From: Campylobacterales bacterium
Lineage (GTDB): Bacteria; Campylobacterota; Campylobacteria; Campylobacterales; Sulfurospirillaceae
Direction of reading: 5' to 3'
DNA: 36,243 bases
NCBI GenBank assembly: GCA_024280575.1
Contig: JAJRPV010000048.1
Span: 1-36,243 of the forward strand
Below are positions 1-8,558 of the stretch, piece by piece. The notes beneath the pieces were generated by a model. It was not told the origin of the DNA, made no database searches, and worked only from the letters and a program-made list of their open reading frames with translations. The stretch's first letter is position 1, and the number at the start of each line of letters is the position of its first letter. The translations under genes and the position numbers were made by a program.

Positions 1-77
1 CCAGAAATTTTAGCTCTTACTCTTCTTTTACGCTTAATTCTTAAATTTAATTTGCGTTTTAAAATATTTTGTCTCAT
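1..77 (-). CDS. rplR: 50S ribosomal protein L18, N-terminal fragment
   Basis: The first 25 codons lie in the window; the rest is beyond position 1. The peptide begins MRQNILKRKLNLRIKRRVR, the basic N-terminus typical of bacterial L18, the 5S rRNA-binding protein of the central protuberance. The start ATG at 75-77 lies 8 nt after the rplF stop, and L18 is the expected next gene of the spc operon, so identity rests on both sequence and order. Confidence 0.9.
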   Translation of the reverse strand, partial: MRQNILKRKLNLRIKRKRRVRAKIS

Positions 78-85
78 TTTACCCT

Positions 86-622
86 CTATTTCTTAGCTGT
101 TTTTCCGGCTTTGCGGATAATAACTTCATCAGAATATTTAACACCTTTGCCCTTGTATGGATCTGGCGGTCTGAAAGCTCTAACTTCTGCTGCAACTTGA
201 CCAACAACTTGTTTATCGTCACCCTTAATAGTTACAATATTTTTTTCCACTGTAACTTGAAGATCTTTTGGAAATTCATAATTTACAGGATGAGAAAATC
301 CAAGTTGTAATTCAAGAACATTGCCTTTAACCGCGGCTCTATAACCAACCCCATTTATCTCAAGTTGCTTCTGAAAGCCTTGTGTTAATCCAATGATAAC
401 ATTTTGGCTTAAAGATCTATAAGTTCCCCAAAATGCACTATCTTTTCTATCATCACTAATAGGTGTAAAAACGATGTTCCCATCTTCTATTTTTACGCCA
501 ACATTTCCTTTAGTGTCCAACTCTTTTTGAACGCTGCCTTTTTTAAATACCAATACATTACCATTTAGCTGTACTTCTACACCACTAGGTATCTTAACTG
601 GTTGTTTTCCAATACGAGACAT
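86..622 (-). CDS. rplF: 50S ribosomal protein L6
   Basis: A 178-residue protein of the usual L6 length. It starts [17 protein letters not shown], the family N-terminus, and carries near its C-terminus the conserved [10 protein letters not shown] segment of the second repeat of the L6 fold, which contacts 23S rRNA near the sarcin-ricin region. A 73-nt spacer separates it from rpsH, the largest gap inside this operon; the gene is preceded by AAAGGA. Nothing unusual in the protein. Confidence 0.97.
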   Translation of the reverse strand: MSRIGKQPVKIPSGVEVQLNGNVLVFKKGSVQKELDTKGNVGVKIEDGNIVFTPISDDRKDSAFWGTYRSLSQNVIIGLTQGFQKQLEINGVGYRAAVKGNVLELQLGFSHPVNYEFPKDLQVTVEKNIVTIKGDDKQVVGQVAAEVRAFRPPDPYKGKGVKYSDEVIIRKAGKTAKK

Positions 623-695
623 TTTTTTCCTTTTACTTGTCTACGATAAGTCTACATCTTAACATGGATATCGAATACCATAAAAAGAAAACTTC

Positions 696-1091
696 TTACC
701 AAATACTACAAAGAAGTTCGCCACCGACTCCGGCTTTATGCGCATCTTCATTACTAAGTACACCTTTTGATGTACTAACCACGATTGTGCCATAACCATT
801 TTTAAAAAGTTTCATATCATTTATACCTTTATAAACTCTTCTACCAGGTTTTGATATTTTTTTAACTTCTGTTATAACACTTTTGCCATTATTGTCATAT
901 TTAATAACAACTTTTATAAATTTTTTATTACCATCTTCTACTACATTAAAACTTTCGATATAGCCTTTGTTTTGGAATACAACCATAACTGCTTCTACTA
1001 GCTTTGAGTGCATAAGTGTAGTAACATCTAATTTTCTCATGGCCGCATTTCTTATTCTTGTTATAGAATCTGCTACGAGATCATTTATCAT
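696..1091 (-). CDS. rpsH: 30S ribosomal protein S8
   Basis: 131 residues, full length for S8, beginning [17 protein letters not shown] and ending in the conserved region [21 protein letters not shown]8 binds the central domain of 16S rRNA; in E. coli it also represses spc operon translation, but no equivalent target is evident here. It lies 9 nt after rpsN. Confidence 0.97.
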   Translation of the reverse strand: MINDLVADSITRIRNAAMRKLDVTTLMHSKLVEAVMVVFQNKGYIESFNVVEDGNKKFIKVVIKYDNNGKSVITEVKKISKPGRRVYKGINDMKLFKNGYGTIVVSTSKGVLSNEDAHKAGVGGELLCSIW

Positions 1092-1100
1092 TATATTTCC

Positions 1101-1286
1101 TTACCAACTTGCTTTTTTTAGACCTGGAATCAGACCTTCGTTTGCCATTTTTCTTAGACAAATTCTACATAGACCAAAATCTCTATAAACAGAATGTGGA
1201 CGACCACAAATTTGACATCTTGTGTATGCTCTTGTACTAAATTTAGCTGTTCTTTTAGCCTTAGCTATCATTGATTTTTTTGCCAT
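1101..1286 (-). CDS. rpsN: 30S ribosomal protein S14, zinc-binding short form
   Basis: A 61-residue type Z S14. Four cysteines form two CxxC pairs (C24/C27 and C40/C43) that bind zinc; the longer zinc-free S14 of many proteobacteria lacks them. It assembles into the 30S head. The gene lies 1 nt after rplE, so it is probably translationally coupled. Confidence 0.97.
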   Translation of the reverse strand: MAKKSMIAKAKRTAKFSTRAYTRCQICGRPHSVYRDFGLCRICLRKMANEGLIPGLKKASW

Positions 1287-1287
1287 C

Positions 1288-1833
1288 TTAACGACCCTTT
1301 GCGAATGGTAGCCCGATTAGCTCAAGAAGCTTATAAGCTTGCTTGTCATCACCGGCTGTGGTTACAATTGTAATATTCATACCATGAGTTTTTAGTATAT
1401 TATCATACTCAACCTCTGGGAACATCAATTGCTCATCTAAACCAAAATTATAGTTTGCTCTACCGTCAAATCCGTTTCGTGGAAGACCACGAAAATCCTT
1501 AACACGAGGAAGAGCAACAGCAATTAGTTTATCTAAAAATGCATACATATTCTCATCTCTTAGTGTAACTTTGACGCCCACTGGATAACCTTCTCTAACT
1601 TTGAAACCTGCTACCGATTTTTTTGCTACTGTTACAACTGCTTTTTGTCCGGCTATTAAAGAGATAGTATCAACAATATTTTGAATAATTTTGTTGTCTT
1701 TTCCCTCTTCTCCGGCACCTACACTAATAACAATTTTTTCAACGGCAGGTATCAGCATAGGGTTTTTAATATCAAATTCTTTTACTAATACATCTTTTAT
1801 CTCAGAATTGTATCTTTCTTTTAATCTATTCAT
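1288..1833 (-). CDS. rplE: 50S ribosomal protein L5
   Basis: 181 residues, full length. It begins [12 protein letters not shown] and has the typical L5 stretches [16 protein letters not shown] and [11 protein letters not shown]5 binds 5S rRNA with L18 and contacts P-site tRNA. Its ATG overlaps the rplX stop by one base, indicating tight coupling in the spc operon. Confidence 0.97.
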   Translation of the reverse strand: MNRLKERYNSEIKDVLVKEFDIKNPMLIPAVEKIVISVGAGEEGKDNKIIQNIVDTISLIAGQKAVVTVAKKSVAGFKVREGYPVGVKVTLRDENMYAFLDKLIAVALPRVKDFRGLPRNGFDGRANYNFGLDEQLMFPEVEYDNILKTHGMNITIVTTAGDDKQAYKLLELIGLPFAKGR

Positions 1834-2069
1834 TATTCACCCTCAACTTTTTGCACATTTGAGATATTGATTGGCATCTCTTTGTTCATAAAGCCACCTT
1901 TTGGATGATTGTCATCCGGCTTGATAGCTTTTTTTACTATTTTGCAGCCTTCAACAACCACTTGAGAACTTTTTGGAAGAACTCTAGTAACTTTTGCTAC
2001 TTTGCCTTTATCATCTCCAGCAATAATTTTTACTTCATCGCCTTTTTTTATTTTCATTTTTACAGCCAT
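1833..2069 (-). CDS. rplX: 50S ribosomal protein L24
   Basis: A 78-residue protein with the N-terminal KOW motif expected of L24 ([18 protein letters not shown]). L24 is an early 23S rRNA assembly protein. It overlaps its neighbours rplN and rplE by a single base each. Slightly shorter than the roughly 100-residue E. coli protein, but normal for this phylum as far as I know. Confidence 0.95.
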   Translation of the reverse strand: MAVKMKIKKGDEVKIIAGDDKGKVAKVTRVLPKSSQVVVEGCKIVKKAIKPDDNHPKGGFMNKEMPINISNVQKVEGE

Positions 2070-2437
2070 TATAATACCTCCGGAGCAAGAGAAACAATTT
2101 TCATAAAATTTGCATATCTAACTTCACGACTAACAGGACCAAAAATTCTTGTTCCTAATGGTTCTTTTTTTGCATCAAGTATAACAGCAGCATTATCATC
2201 AAATCTGATTAAAGATCCATTTTCCCTTTGAATCTCTTTTTTAGTTCTAACAACAACAGCTTTTATCACTTGACCTTTTTTAACTTTTGCAGTTGGTATA
2301 GCTTTTTTTACAGAAGCTACAATAATATCTCCAACGCTAGCATATCTTCTTTTGCTACCACCCAATACTTTTATACACATAATCTCTTTTGCACCAGTAT
2401 TGTCTGCAACTTTAAGTCTTGTAAAACTTTGAATCAT
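2069..2437 (-). CDS. rplN: 50S ribosomal protein L14
   Basis: 122 residues, exact family length. It begins [18 protein letters not shown], the highly conserved L14 start, and ends with LAPEVL. L14 lies at the subunit interface. Single-base overlaps with rpsQ upstream and rplX downstream. Confidence 0.98.
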   Translation of the reverse strand: MIQSFTRLKVADNTGAKEIMCIKVLGGSKRRYASVGDIIVASVKKAIPTAKVKKGQVIKAVVVRTKKEIQRENGSLIRFDDNAAVILDAKKEPLGTRIFGPVSREVRYANFMKIVSLAPEVL

Positions 2438-2688
2438 TACTCAACTCCTACAGATACAATCTCTTTTAGTCTAAAAGATTTGTTTTTTGATAGTGGTCTA
2501 CACTCTATAGCGATTATTTCGTCGCCTGCTTTTACTTGGTTTTTCTCGTCATGTACAAGGTATTTTTTGAATCGTTTAACAAACTTGCGATATCGCGGGT
2601 GCATTACTCTTCTTTCAACCAAAATAGTAGCTGTTTTTTCACCAGCTTTTTGTACAACAACGCCTTGAATTTCTCGTTTTAAAGCCAT
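2437..2688 (-). CDS. rpsQ: 30S ribosomal protein S17
   Basis: 83 residues beginning [19 protein letters not shown], with the OB-fold pattern of S17 ([19 protein letters not shown] and [14 protein letters not shown]). It binds the 5' domain of 16S rRNA. Located 13 nt after rpmC. Confidence 0.97.
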   Translation of the reverse strand: MALKREIQGVVVQKAGEKTATILVERRVMHPRYRKFVKRFKKYLVHDEKNQVKAGDEIIAIECRPLSKNKSFRLKEIVSVGVE

Positions 2689-2701
2689 TACTTACCCTTA
2701 A

Positions 2702-2890
2702 TTACTTATTTAAAGCGGAAATAGCCGTATTAATACGCGCAATATCTCTTCTAACTTCTCTTAATTCATTTGGATTAGTTAGTTGCATTGTTTTTAATTT
2801 TTGTTTTACCGTAAACAAAAGAACCTTTTTTTCTTTTCGTAACTCAAGTAACTCAGAAGCACTCTTTTCTTTTAAATCAATATACTTCAT
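2702..2890 (-). CDS. rpmC: 50S ribosomal protein L29
   Basis: A 62-residue protein with the two-helix L29 pattern: the N-terminal helix [19 protein letters not shown] and the conserved [12 protein letters not shown] near the end. It sits at the nascent-peptide exit tunnel. Its start overlaps the end of rplP by 14 nt. Confidence 0.96.
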   Translation of the reverse strand: MKYIDLKEKSASELLELRKEKKVLLFTVKQKLKTMQLTNPNELREVRRDIARINTAISALNK

Positions 2891-3296
2891 TTTCGCTCTC
2901 TTTTGTTATAATTTTTGTTTTAAATGGAAGTTTGTGCATAGCCAAAGTTAAAGCTTCTCTTGCCAACTCTTCACTAACTCCTGCCATTTCATAAACAATA
3001 CGCCCAGGCTTGATATTCATGACCCATCTGTCAACCGGTCCCTTACCTTTACCCATTCTTGTTTCGAGTGGTTTTGCTGTTAAAGGTTTATCTGGAAATA
3101 CTCTAATCCAGGTTTTTGCCTGTCTATTTACTTTTCTCGTCATTGCAATTCTAGCTGCTTCTATCTGGCGTGAATCAATTCTTCCAGCCTCTACAGCTTT
3201 AAGTGCAATTTCTCCAAAAGCAATAGTGTTTCCTCTAAAAGATTTTCCGCGATTACGGCCCTTCATTTGCTTTTTATATTTTGTTCTTTTTGGCAT
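2877..3296 (-). CDS. rplP: 50S ribosomal protein L16
   Basis: Start chosen at the ATG at 3294-3296, giving [17 protein letters not shown], the universal L16 start; the ATG two codons upstream would add only ML. The product is 139 residues. L16 helps position A-site tRNA and binds 23S rRNA. It begins 5 nt after rpsC and overlaps rpmC by 14 nt. Confidence 0.97.
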   Translation of the reverse strand: MPKRTKYKKQMKGRNRGKSFRGNTIAFGEIALKAVEAGRIDSRQIEAARIAMTRKVNRQAKTWIRVFPDKPLTAKPLETRMGKGKGPVDRWVMNIKPGRIVYEMAGVSEELAREALTLAMHKLPFKTKIITKESENEVY

Positions 3297-3301
3297 TAAC
3301 A

Positions 3302-3994
3302 TTAGTTTCTACCTCTTCTTCTTGGTTTTCTGTTTTCTCTAGGCTCAGCTTTCTCAACTGGAACACCTTTGCTTAAAACTTCACCTTTGAATATCCATAC
3401 TTTTACACCAATAATTCCATAAGTCGTATGAGCTTCTGCGAAACCATAATCAATCTTGGCTCTTAGTGTATGAAGAGGAACTCTTCCTTCAAGGTACCAT
3501 TCAGTTCTTGCCATCTCAGCACCGCCAAGTCTTCCGGCAACTGCAATCTTTATACCTTTTGCTCCAGACTTTTGTGCACCTTGAATAACTTTTTTCATTG
3601 CTCTTCTAAATGCAACTCTTCTTTCTAGTTGCATTGCAACATTTTCAGCTGCTAGTTGAGCTGAAGCTTGTGCTTTTCTCTCTTCTTTTATGTTTACATT
3701 TACATCTTTACCGATAAGTTTGTTAAGCTTAACTCTTAACTTTTCAATATCTGCACCTTTTTTACCGATAATAATACCAGGTCGAGCTGCCACAACTGTA
3801 ACTCTCAGTTTTTTTGCAGTTCTTTCTATGATAATTTGACTAACACCGGCATAATAAAGTTCTTTTTTTAAGAAAGTTCTTATTTTATAATCTTCACCGA
3901 TATTTACTGCTAAATTAGTTCCTGGATACCATCTTGAATCCCAATTTCTATTGATTCCAAGTCTTAAACCAATTGGATTTACTTTTTGACCCAT
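3302..3994 (-). CDS. rpsC: 30S ribosomal protein S3
   Basis: Start chosen at 3992-3994 ([13 protein letters not shown]), the invariant S3 start; an in-frame ATG 12 codons upstream lies inside rplV and is not needed. The 230-residue product has a KH domain with the GxxG loop (GKKG in [10 protein letters not shown]) and the C-terminal S3 domain ending in basic [10 protein letters not shown]3 forms part of the mRNA entry site. Only 1 nt separates it from the rplV stop. Confidence 0.97.
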   Translation of the reverse strand: MGQKVNPIGLRLGINRNWDSRWYPGTNLAVNIGEDYKIRTFLKKELYYAGVSQIIIERTAKKLRVTVVAARPGIIIGKKGADIEKLRVKLNKLIGKDVNVNIKEERKAQASAQLAAENVAMQLERRVAFRRAMKKVIQGAQKSGAKGIKIAVAGRLGGAEMARTEWYLEGRVPLHTLRAKIDYGFAEAHTTYGIIGVKVWIFKGEVLSKGVPVEKAEPRENRKPRRRGRN

Positions 3995-3995
3995 C

Positions 3996-4328
3996 TTAGT
4001 CTTCCTTCTTTGCAGATTCGCTAACTTCAACCATCACATGCGAAGTTGGTTTTCTAATACCACTGGCACTTCCTCTAGCTCTTGGTCTAAATCTTTTGAG
4101 TACAGGACCAGCGTCAACACGACAAGAAGAAACGATAACTTCTTCTGGCTCATAACCACCATTTGCAACTGCAGCAGCAATTACTTTAGAAATAACAAGA
4201 GCGGCTTTATTTGGTGTAAATTCCAATCTTGCAAGTGCTATTTCAGCATTTAAGCCTTGCACTTCTCTTGCAATCAATCTTGCTTTTGTCGGAGATAATC
4301 TAATAAATTTTAATATTGCTTTACTCAT
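3996..4328 (-). CDS. rplV: 50S ribosomal protein L22
   Basis: 110 residues with the L22 core: [14 protein letters not shown] near the N-terminus and the beta-hairpin segment [19 protein letters not shown] that reaches into the exit tunnel. Lies between rpsS (8 nt gap) and rpsC. Confidence 0.97.
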   Translation of the reverse strand: MSKAILKFIRLSPTKARLIAREVQGLNAEIALARLEFTPNKAALVISKVIAAAVANGGYEPEEVIVSSCRVDAGPVLKRFRPRARGSASGIRKPTSHVMVEVSESAKKED

Positions 4329-4336
4329 AATTACCC

Positions 4337-4618
4337 CTACTTACCGATTTTCTTCTGAACTGAGCCCTTGTGACCCTTAAATGTTCTTGTAGGAGAAAAT
4401 TCACCTAATTTATATCCAACATGATTCTCTGTTATATATACAGGCACAAAATTTCTTCCATTATGTACATTAAATGTTAATCCGATCATATCAGGAGTAA
4501 TAGTACTTCTTCTTGACCAAGTTTTGATTGGCTTGTTGGATTTATCAGCTTTTGCTGCATCAACCTTTTTAGCCAAATGAGAATCTACGAAAGGACCTTT
4601 TTTTAGACTTCTTGCCAT
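4337..4618 (-). CDS. rpsS: 30S ribosomal protein S19
   Basis: 93 residues with the canonical S19 start [12 protein letters not shown] and the signature region [18 protein letters not shown]19 sits in the 30S head near the A site. Its ATG directly follows the rplB stop codon. Confidence 0.98.
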   Translation of the reverse strand: MARSLKKGPFVDSHLAKKVDAAKADKSNKPIKTWSRRSTITPDMIGLTFNVHNGRNFVPVYITENHVGYKLGEFSPTRTFKGHKGSVQKKIGK

Positions 4619-5449
4619 CTATTTTCCTTTTCTTCTAGAAATAATCAATTTATCACTCGCTTTTTTTCTACGAGTTTTAGCACCCTTAGTTGGCTTACCC
4701 CAAGGAGTAACAGGGTGACGACCTGAATTCGTTTTACCTTCACCACCACCATGCGGGTGATCAATTGGGTTCATAGCACTACCTCTTGTTTGAGGACGAA
4801 TACCACGATGTCTGCTACGACCGGCTTTTCCGATGACAACATTTGCCCAATCTTCACATCCGACTGTTCCGATTGTAGCCATACACTCACCTAAAACTTG
4901 TCTCATTTCACCACTTGGAAGCCTAAGCACTACATATTTTTCTTCTTTTCCCATAAGTTGTGCGTATCCACCGGCACTTCTTGCCATTTGAGCACCATGC
5001 CCCGGTTTCATCTCAATATTGTGAATGATAGTACCAACTGGTATATTTTTCATCTTCATTGCATTTCCAGGTTTGATATCCAGTCCGGCTTCGCTAGCTT
5101 TAATTTTGTCTCCAACGCTCAATCCTGAAGGCTGAATTATATATTGCTTCTCACCATCAACATATGTGATAAGTGCGATTCTACAGTTTCTATTTGGATC
5201 ATATTCTATGGCACTTACAGTACCTTCTATGTCAAATTTTCTTCTTTTAAAATCTATAATTCTATAAAGACGCTTTGCGCCACCTTGCTTATGACGAGAT
5301 GTAATTCTTCCATTATTGTTTCTACCGGCACTTACCGGAAGTTTTTTCAATAGTGAAGGGACACTCGCTTTAGCTGTAATATCGCCTGAATCCAAACCAG
5401 TTATATATCTACGGCTTGGGGTATATGGCTTATATGATTTTATTGCCAT
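4619..5449 (-). CDS. rplB: 50S ribosomal protein L2
   Basis: 276 residues, standard length. The conserved peptidyl-transferase-proximal segment [13 protein letters not shown] is intact, including its histidines, as is the C-terminal [10 protein letters not shown] tail. L2 is required for subunit association. One nucleotide separates it from rplW. Confidence 0.98.
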   Translation of the reverse strand: MAIKSYKPYTPSRRYITGLDSGDITAKASVPSLLKKLPVSAGRNNNGRITSRHKQGGAKRLYRIIDFKRRKFDIEGTVSAIEYDPNRNCRIALITYVDGEKQYIIQPSGLSVGDKIKASEAGLDIKPGNAMKMKNIPVGTIIHNIEMKPGHGAQMARSAGGYAQLMGKEEKYVVLRLPSGEMRQVLGECMATIGTVGCEDWANVVIGKAGRSRHRGIRPQTRGSAMNPIDHPHGGGEGKTNSGRHPVTPWGKPTKGAKTRRKKASDKLIISRRKGK

Positions 5450-5450
5450 A

Positions 5451-5732
5451 TTACGCCTCCAAATTCTCTAGTTTAGCACCTTCTGGCAGCTGAACATAGA
5501 ATTTTTTTGAATCGCTTCTTTTACCAGCAATTCCTTTAAATTTCTTCACTTTTCCTAAAACTCTCATTGAGTTTATCTTCAGTGGAGTAAAACCGAAATA
5601 TTCTCTTAAAACCTCTTTTAGACCATTTTTTGTCATTCTTGTTGATGTTTGAATAACAACAGTTCCATTTTCCTGAAGGCTCAAGCTTTTTTCAGTATAA
5701 AGGATTGCTTTTATATCAGTTATATCTGCCAT
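5451..5732 (-). CDS. rplW: 50S ribosomal protein L23
   Basis: 93 residues: [16 protein letters not shown] at the N-terminus, then the L23 fold with [21 protein letters not shown]23 lines the exit tunnel and docks trigger factor and SRP. It follows rplD by 2 nt. Confidence 0.95.
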   Translation of the reverse strand: MADITDIKAILYTEKSLSLQENGTVVIQTSTRMTKNGLKEVLREYFGFTPLKINSMRVLGKVKKFKGIAGKRSDSKKFYVQLPEGAKLENLEA

Positions 5733-5734
5733 AA

Positions 5735-6349
5735 TTAGCCCTCTTTTGTTATTGTTTCAAGTATTGATTTTTCAATCACTACTGTATAGTATGCAGTAGT
5801 CAAATAAGCATTTAGCTCATTTGCTTCTATTAGATAGCAATTTTTAAGATTTCTAAACGCTAAAAAAGTTTTTTCATCTACCAATTCTTTTACTATCAAG
5901 GCATCTCTTGCACCTAAAGTTTTTATGATTGCTGCCGCATCTTTTGCTTTACCTGATTCTATTGATATAGAATCAACTACAAAAAGTGCATTTTTAGCTG
6001 CTTTTTCATTTAAAGCATACTGTAAAGCAAGTTTTTTCTGCTTTTTATTAACTTTTTGGTTGTAGTTTCTATTTGACTTCGGTCCAAATGTAACACCACC
6101 GCCAACCCATACAGGACTTCTATTTGATCCAGCACGAGCGCCACCTTTACCTTTTTGTGCCCACGGTTTTTTACCGCCACCACTAACCTCAGCCCTAGTT
6201 TTAGTACTTGCCGTATTTGCACGAATACTTGCTAGATAAGATTTGACATAAATGTAAAGATTATGTGAACTTATGTTTTCGTAATTTTCCGGAAGTGTTA
6301 ACTCACCGTCGTTTTCAAATTTTTCATTTAATACTATTGCGCTACTCAT
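5735..6349 (-). CDS. rplD: 50S ribosomal protein L4
   Basis: 204 residues with the extended L4 loop that enters the tunnel ([21 protein letters not shown]) and the following [15 protein letters not shown]. In E. coli L4 represses its own operon through the S10 leader; whether that happens here is unknown, but the rpsJ leader does hold a structured element (7281-7346). Start codon overlaps the rplC stop as ATGA. Confidence 0.97.
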   Translation of the reverse strand: MSSAIVLNEKFENDGELTLPENYENISSHNLYIYVKSYLASIRANTASTKTRAEVSGGGKKPWAQKGKGGARAGSNRSPVWVGGGVTFGPKSNRNYNQKVNKKQKKLALQYALNEKAAKNALFVVDSISIESGKAKDAAAIIKTLGARDALIVKELVDEKTFLAFRNLKNCYLIEANELNAYLTTAYYTVVIEKSILETITKEG

Positions 6350-6923
6350 TTAGCTATCCTCACTCTTCCAAGTGCTCCATTTGCGCCTGGAACCGGTCCC
6401 TTAACAGCTAAGATGCTGTTTTGTGCGTCAAAAGAAAGAACTTCATTTTTAACTGTTGTTTTTGCATTGCCATAGTGTCCTGGCATTCTTCTGCCTTTTT
6501 GAACACGACCTGGCCATTCAGCATTACCGATTGAACCTGGAGCTCTATGAAAACGGCTACCATGTCCTCCCGGACCACCTTTAAAATTGTATCTTTTCAT
6601 AACACCGGCGAAACCTCTACCTTTAGAGTTAAAAGTTGCTTTTAAAACTTTTACTTCACTTAATGCAGATACATCCAAATCGCCTGCTTCATCATTTGCA
6701 ACTTCAAGTGTTGCAAAACGATTAAACTGTGCACTTAAGTTATATTTTTTTTGCTTTCCGGCAATTGTACGATTCATTTTTTTACCACTGGCATAAGCTA
6801 CAATTGCTTTTTATCAGCGTCAACTTCGCAAACTTTTACTTCCACAACTTTAAGTAATGTCACAGGAACGCTAGGAACTGTGATAGTTCTGCTCATTCCG
6901 ATTTTTTCTACTATATATTCCAT
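6346..6923 (-). CDS. rplC: 50S ribosomal protein L3, split by a one-base frameshift
   Basis: The C-terminal 143 residues (from [14 protein letters not shown], starting at 6777) form one open frame with the L3 core [18 protein letters not shown] and [10 protein letters not shown]. The N-terminus is in another frame: from ATG 6921-6923 it reads [19 protein letters not shown] ... EVDADKKQL and stops at TAG. Adding one A to the run of five (complement of 6808-6812) joins both halves as [19 protein letters not shown], as expected for L3. ATG 6921-6923 is preferred to 6924-6926 because GGGGAG is better spaced. L3 is essential and single-copy, so a sequencing or assembly deletion is the likeliest cause. 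Confidence 0.9.
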
Positions 6924-6933
6924 CATTACTCCC

Positions 6934-7245
6934 CTATTTGCCCATTGCTCTTACTTCAACATTCACCTCAGGTGCAAGATCAAGCTTCATCAAAGAATCA
7001 ACCGTATCAGTCGTAGCAGATACAATATCTATCATGCGTGAATGAATTCTTATCTCAAATTGCTCTCTTGAATCCTTGTTTACAAATGGTGATTTAAGCA
7101 CTGTATAGCGCTTTATCTTCGTAGGCATAGGAATTGGGCCTTTTATCTCAGCTCCAGTTCGCTTAACAGCTTCTACAATTGCTGCAACAGATCTGTCTAA
7201 AACTCTATGGTCATGTGCCTTGAGTTTAAGTCGTATTTTTTCCAT
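6934..7245 (-). CDS. rpsJ: 30S ribosomal protein S10
   Basis: 103 residues with the S10 signature [17 protein letters not shown] and the conserved [19 protein letters not shown]10 also acts in transcription antitermination (NusE). It is the first gene of the operon, 10 nt upstream of rplC, with AGGGGAAATT before its ATG. Its roughly 130-nt leader starts from a strong promoter (7381-7409) and carries a two-hairpin element. Confidence 0.98.
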   Translation of the reverse strand: MEKIRLKLKAHDHRVLDRSVAAIVEAVKRTGAEIKGPIPMPTKIKRYTVLKSPFVNKDSREQFEIRIHSRMIDIVSATTDTVDSLMKLDLAPEVNVEVRAMGK

Positions 7246-7280
7246 AATTTCCCCTAAATAAAGAACTTGTCACCTATCTA

Positions 7281-7346
7281 ACTGTTTTCTTTATCAGGAA
7301 GTAAATTCCCGATAAATTCATTGCGCTAAAGCTAGACCTTGCAGTC
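7281..7346 (-). repeat. Two-hairpin element, copy A (S10 operon leader)
   Basis: Read on the minus strand: P1 stem GACT/GGTC with loop GCAA (7335-7346), core TAGCTTTAGCGC then GAATTT, P2 stem TTATCGGGAA/TTCCTGATAA with loop TTTAC (7291-7315), then AAAGAAAACAGT. A possible outer helix pairs TCAC..CTAT (around 7351-7361) with ATAGGTGA (7270-7277). The P2 stem differs from the aroC copies by matched changes on both sides. It lies about 36 nt upstream of the rpsJ ATG, inside the predicted leader. Confidence 0.75.
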
Positions 7347-7380
7347 AAAAATAGCTAGTGATAACTTAATAAGGAACGAG

Positions 7381-7409
7381 ATTTTACTAAAATTTTACTT
7401 AAAAGTCAA
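7381..7409 (-). promoter_or_regulatory. Sigma-70 promoter of the S10 operon
   Basis: On the minus strand TTGACT (7404-7409) is followed after 17 nt by TAAAAT (7381-7386), close to consensus in both boxes. Transcription should start near 7374, giving a leader of about 130 nt that contains the two-hairpin element copy A before rpsJ. Confidence 0.75.
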
Positions 7410-7446
7410 TGATTTAGGGACTTTAAAACTATTTTATATAAATTTA

Positions 7447-7475
7447 TTTCCTTTTAATAAGGAAAGAACTATAAT
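7447..7475 (+). promoter_or_regulatory. Probable promoter with a palindrome, upstream of the ATPase gene
   Basis: TATAAT at 7470-7475 is only 5 nt before the ATG at 7481, so the mRNA would be leaderless or nearly so. Just upstream is the inverted repeat TTTCCTT/AAGGAAA with loop TTAAT (7447-7465), where a -35 region or operator would lie. No -35 box is evident. Confidence 0.4.
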
Positions 7476-7480
7476 ATTAC

Positions 7481-8380
7481 ATGATTTTATTAGAAACTAT
7501 TTATAACCAAAAATTGAAAAATAATATTTTTTATGATAGAAAAAAACGAATTATGAATAAAAAAACTCTTATATTGGGTCCTAGAAAAAGTGGTAAAACT
7601 CATTTGATTATTGATTATTTACAAAATTTTAATCCTGATGAATTTCTTTATATAGATTTTGAAGACGAGAGAATCGAGACTAATGATATAAGTTTTTCCA
7701 AACTTGAGGATTTTACCATCAAAAAGCATATCAAACTGTTAGTATTAGAAAATTTTAATTTCTCATTTAAAATTCCTAAAGTAGAAAACATCATAATCAC
7801 AAGTGATGATAGCAGTAAAGTTTTAGAAAATTTTCACAGGATTTTTTTGTATCCATTAGATTTTGAAGAATTTATTGCATTTGACAAAAGACATTTTAAC
7901 ATAGAACAGCTTTTTAGCATATACTCAAACAAAGGCACACTTATACCGATTGTTCTATTTAATGAAGATAATTATCTTAAAGAATTTCAAAAGATTTCAA
8001 AAGAATTTTTTAATAGCAAAAACGAATTTTTAATTTTTAAAAAATTATCCGTATTACAAAGTAGCAAGGTTTCTTTGTTTCAAATATACAATCAATTAAA
8101 AATGAAGATGAAAATTTCAAAAGATTTTCTATATAATGTGAGTCAAAAGTTAAACAACAGAGAGTTGGTGTTATTTTTAGAAAAATATGAGCAGAAAAAA
8201 GCAAGTAAGAAAATATATCTTTTTGATTTTGCCATCAAAAATGGCTTAACTTATAAAAAAGATTTTTTAAAAAGATTTGAGAATATGGTTTTTCTAGAAC
8301 TTTACAAAAGAGAGAAAACTATATTTTATACCGAACACATAAACTTCTTTATGCCCTTAAAAAATGGAGGGGTTATATGA
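7481..8380 (+). CDS. P-loop ATPase (AAA_14/DUF4143-like), truncated by in-frame TGA
   Basis: A 299-residue product with a Walker A motif GPRKSGKT (residues 33-40) and a Walker B-like hydrophobic strand LLVLEN near residue 90. It resembles the small AAA ATPases annotated as ATP-binding protein in Campylobacterota; the cellular role is not known to me. The frame is closed by TGA at 8378-8380 (after GGVI) but continues without a shift for 58 more codons to TAA at 8555-8557, one base before rnhB. The gene is therefore probably 1077 nt long with a nonsense codon; see the next entry. The start at 7481 follows TATAAT so closely that a leaderless message, or a start further down, is possible. Confidence 0.7.
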   Translation: MILLETIYNQKLKNNIFYDRKKRIMNKKTLILGPRKSGKTHLIIDYLQNFNPDEFLYIDFEDERIETNDISFSKLEDFTIKKHIKLLVLENFNFSFKIPKVENIIITSDDSSKVLENFHRIFLYPLDFEEFIAFDKRHFNIEQLFSIYSNKGTLIPIVLFNEDNYLKEFQKISKEFFNSKNEFLIFKKLSVLQSSKVSLFQIYNQLKMKMKISKDFLYNVSQKLNNRELVLFLEKYEQKKASKKIYLFDFAIKNGLTYKKDFLKRFENMVFLELYKREKTIFYTEHINFFMPLKNGGVI

Positions 8381-8557
8381 TCTCCTTTCACACCAACTGA
8401 AAGCTTGATAGAGAAGATGAAGAAAATAATCTCTCATTTTAAAGCATTACATGTAAAAAAAATTTGGATTATAACAATTGGCAATATTGGTGAATTTGAA
8501 TTAGAAAATATAAAATTTGAACAAATCCCATTTTGGGATTGGGCTTTAGGAATTTAA
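8381..8557 (+). other. Same-frame continuation of the ATPase gene after TGA
   Basis: Downstream of the TGA the frame reads SPFTPTESLIEKMKKIISHF and ends PFWDWALGI. The even, amphipathic, gap-free coding character and the PFWDWAL end, which I recognise as typical of the C-terminus of this ATPase family in related genomes (from memory), show that it belongs to the same gene. It fills the whole interval up to rnhB. Explanations in falling likelihood: nonsense mutation or base-call error, selenocysteine, readthrough. A weak hairpin CTTTCA/TGAAAG (8385-8403) lies after the TGA but its loop lacks the GU expected of a bacterial SECIS. Confidence 0.65.
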
Positions 8558-8558
8558 A

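Noticed and set aside
1905-2231. Plus-strand open frames across the ribosomal operon, and minus-strand frames in sox genes
   Set aside because: They are antisense shadows of conserved genes with no ribosome-binding sites or recognisable products.
3297-3302. Longer rplP start (two extra residues)
   Set aside because: MPKRTKYKK is the universal L16 start; the upstream ATG adds nothing.
8385-8403. SECIS element after the TGA in the ATPase gene
   Set aside because: The 6-bp hairpin has loop CACCAAC without the GU bulge or loop bases of bacterial SECIS, and it starts only 4 nt after the TGA. Not enough to call a selenoprotein.
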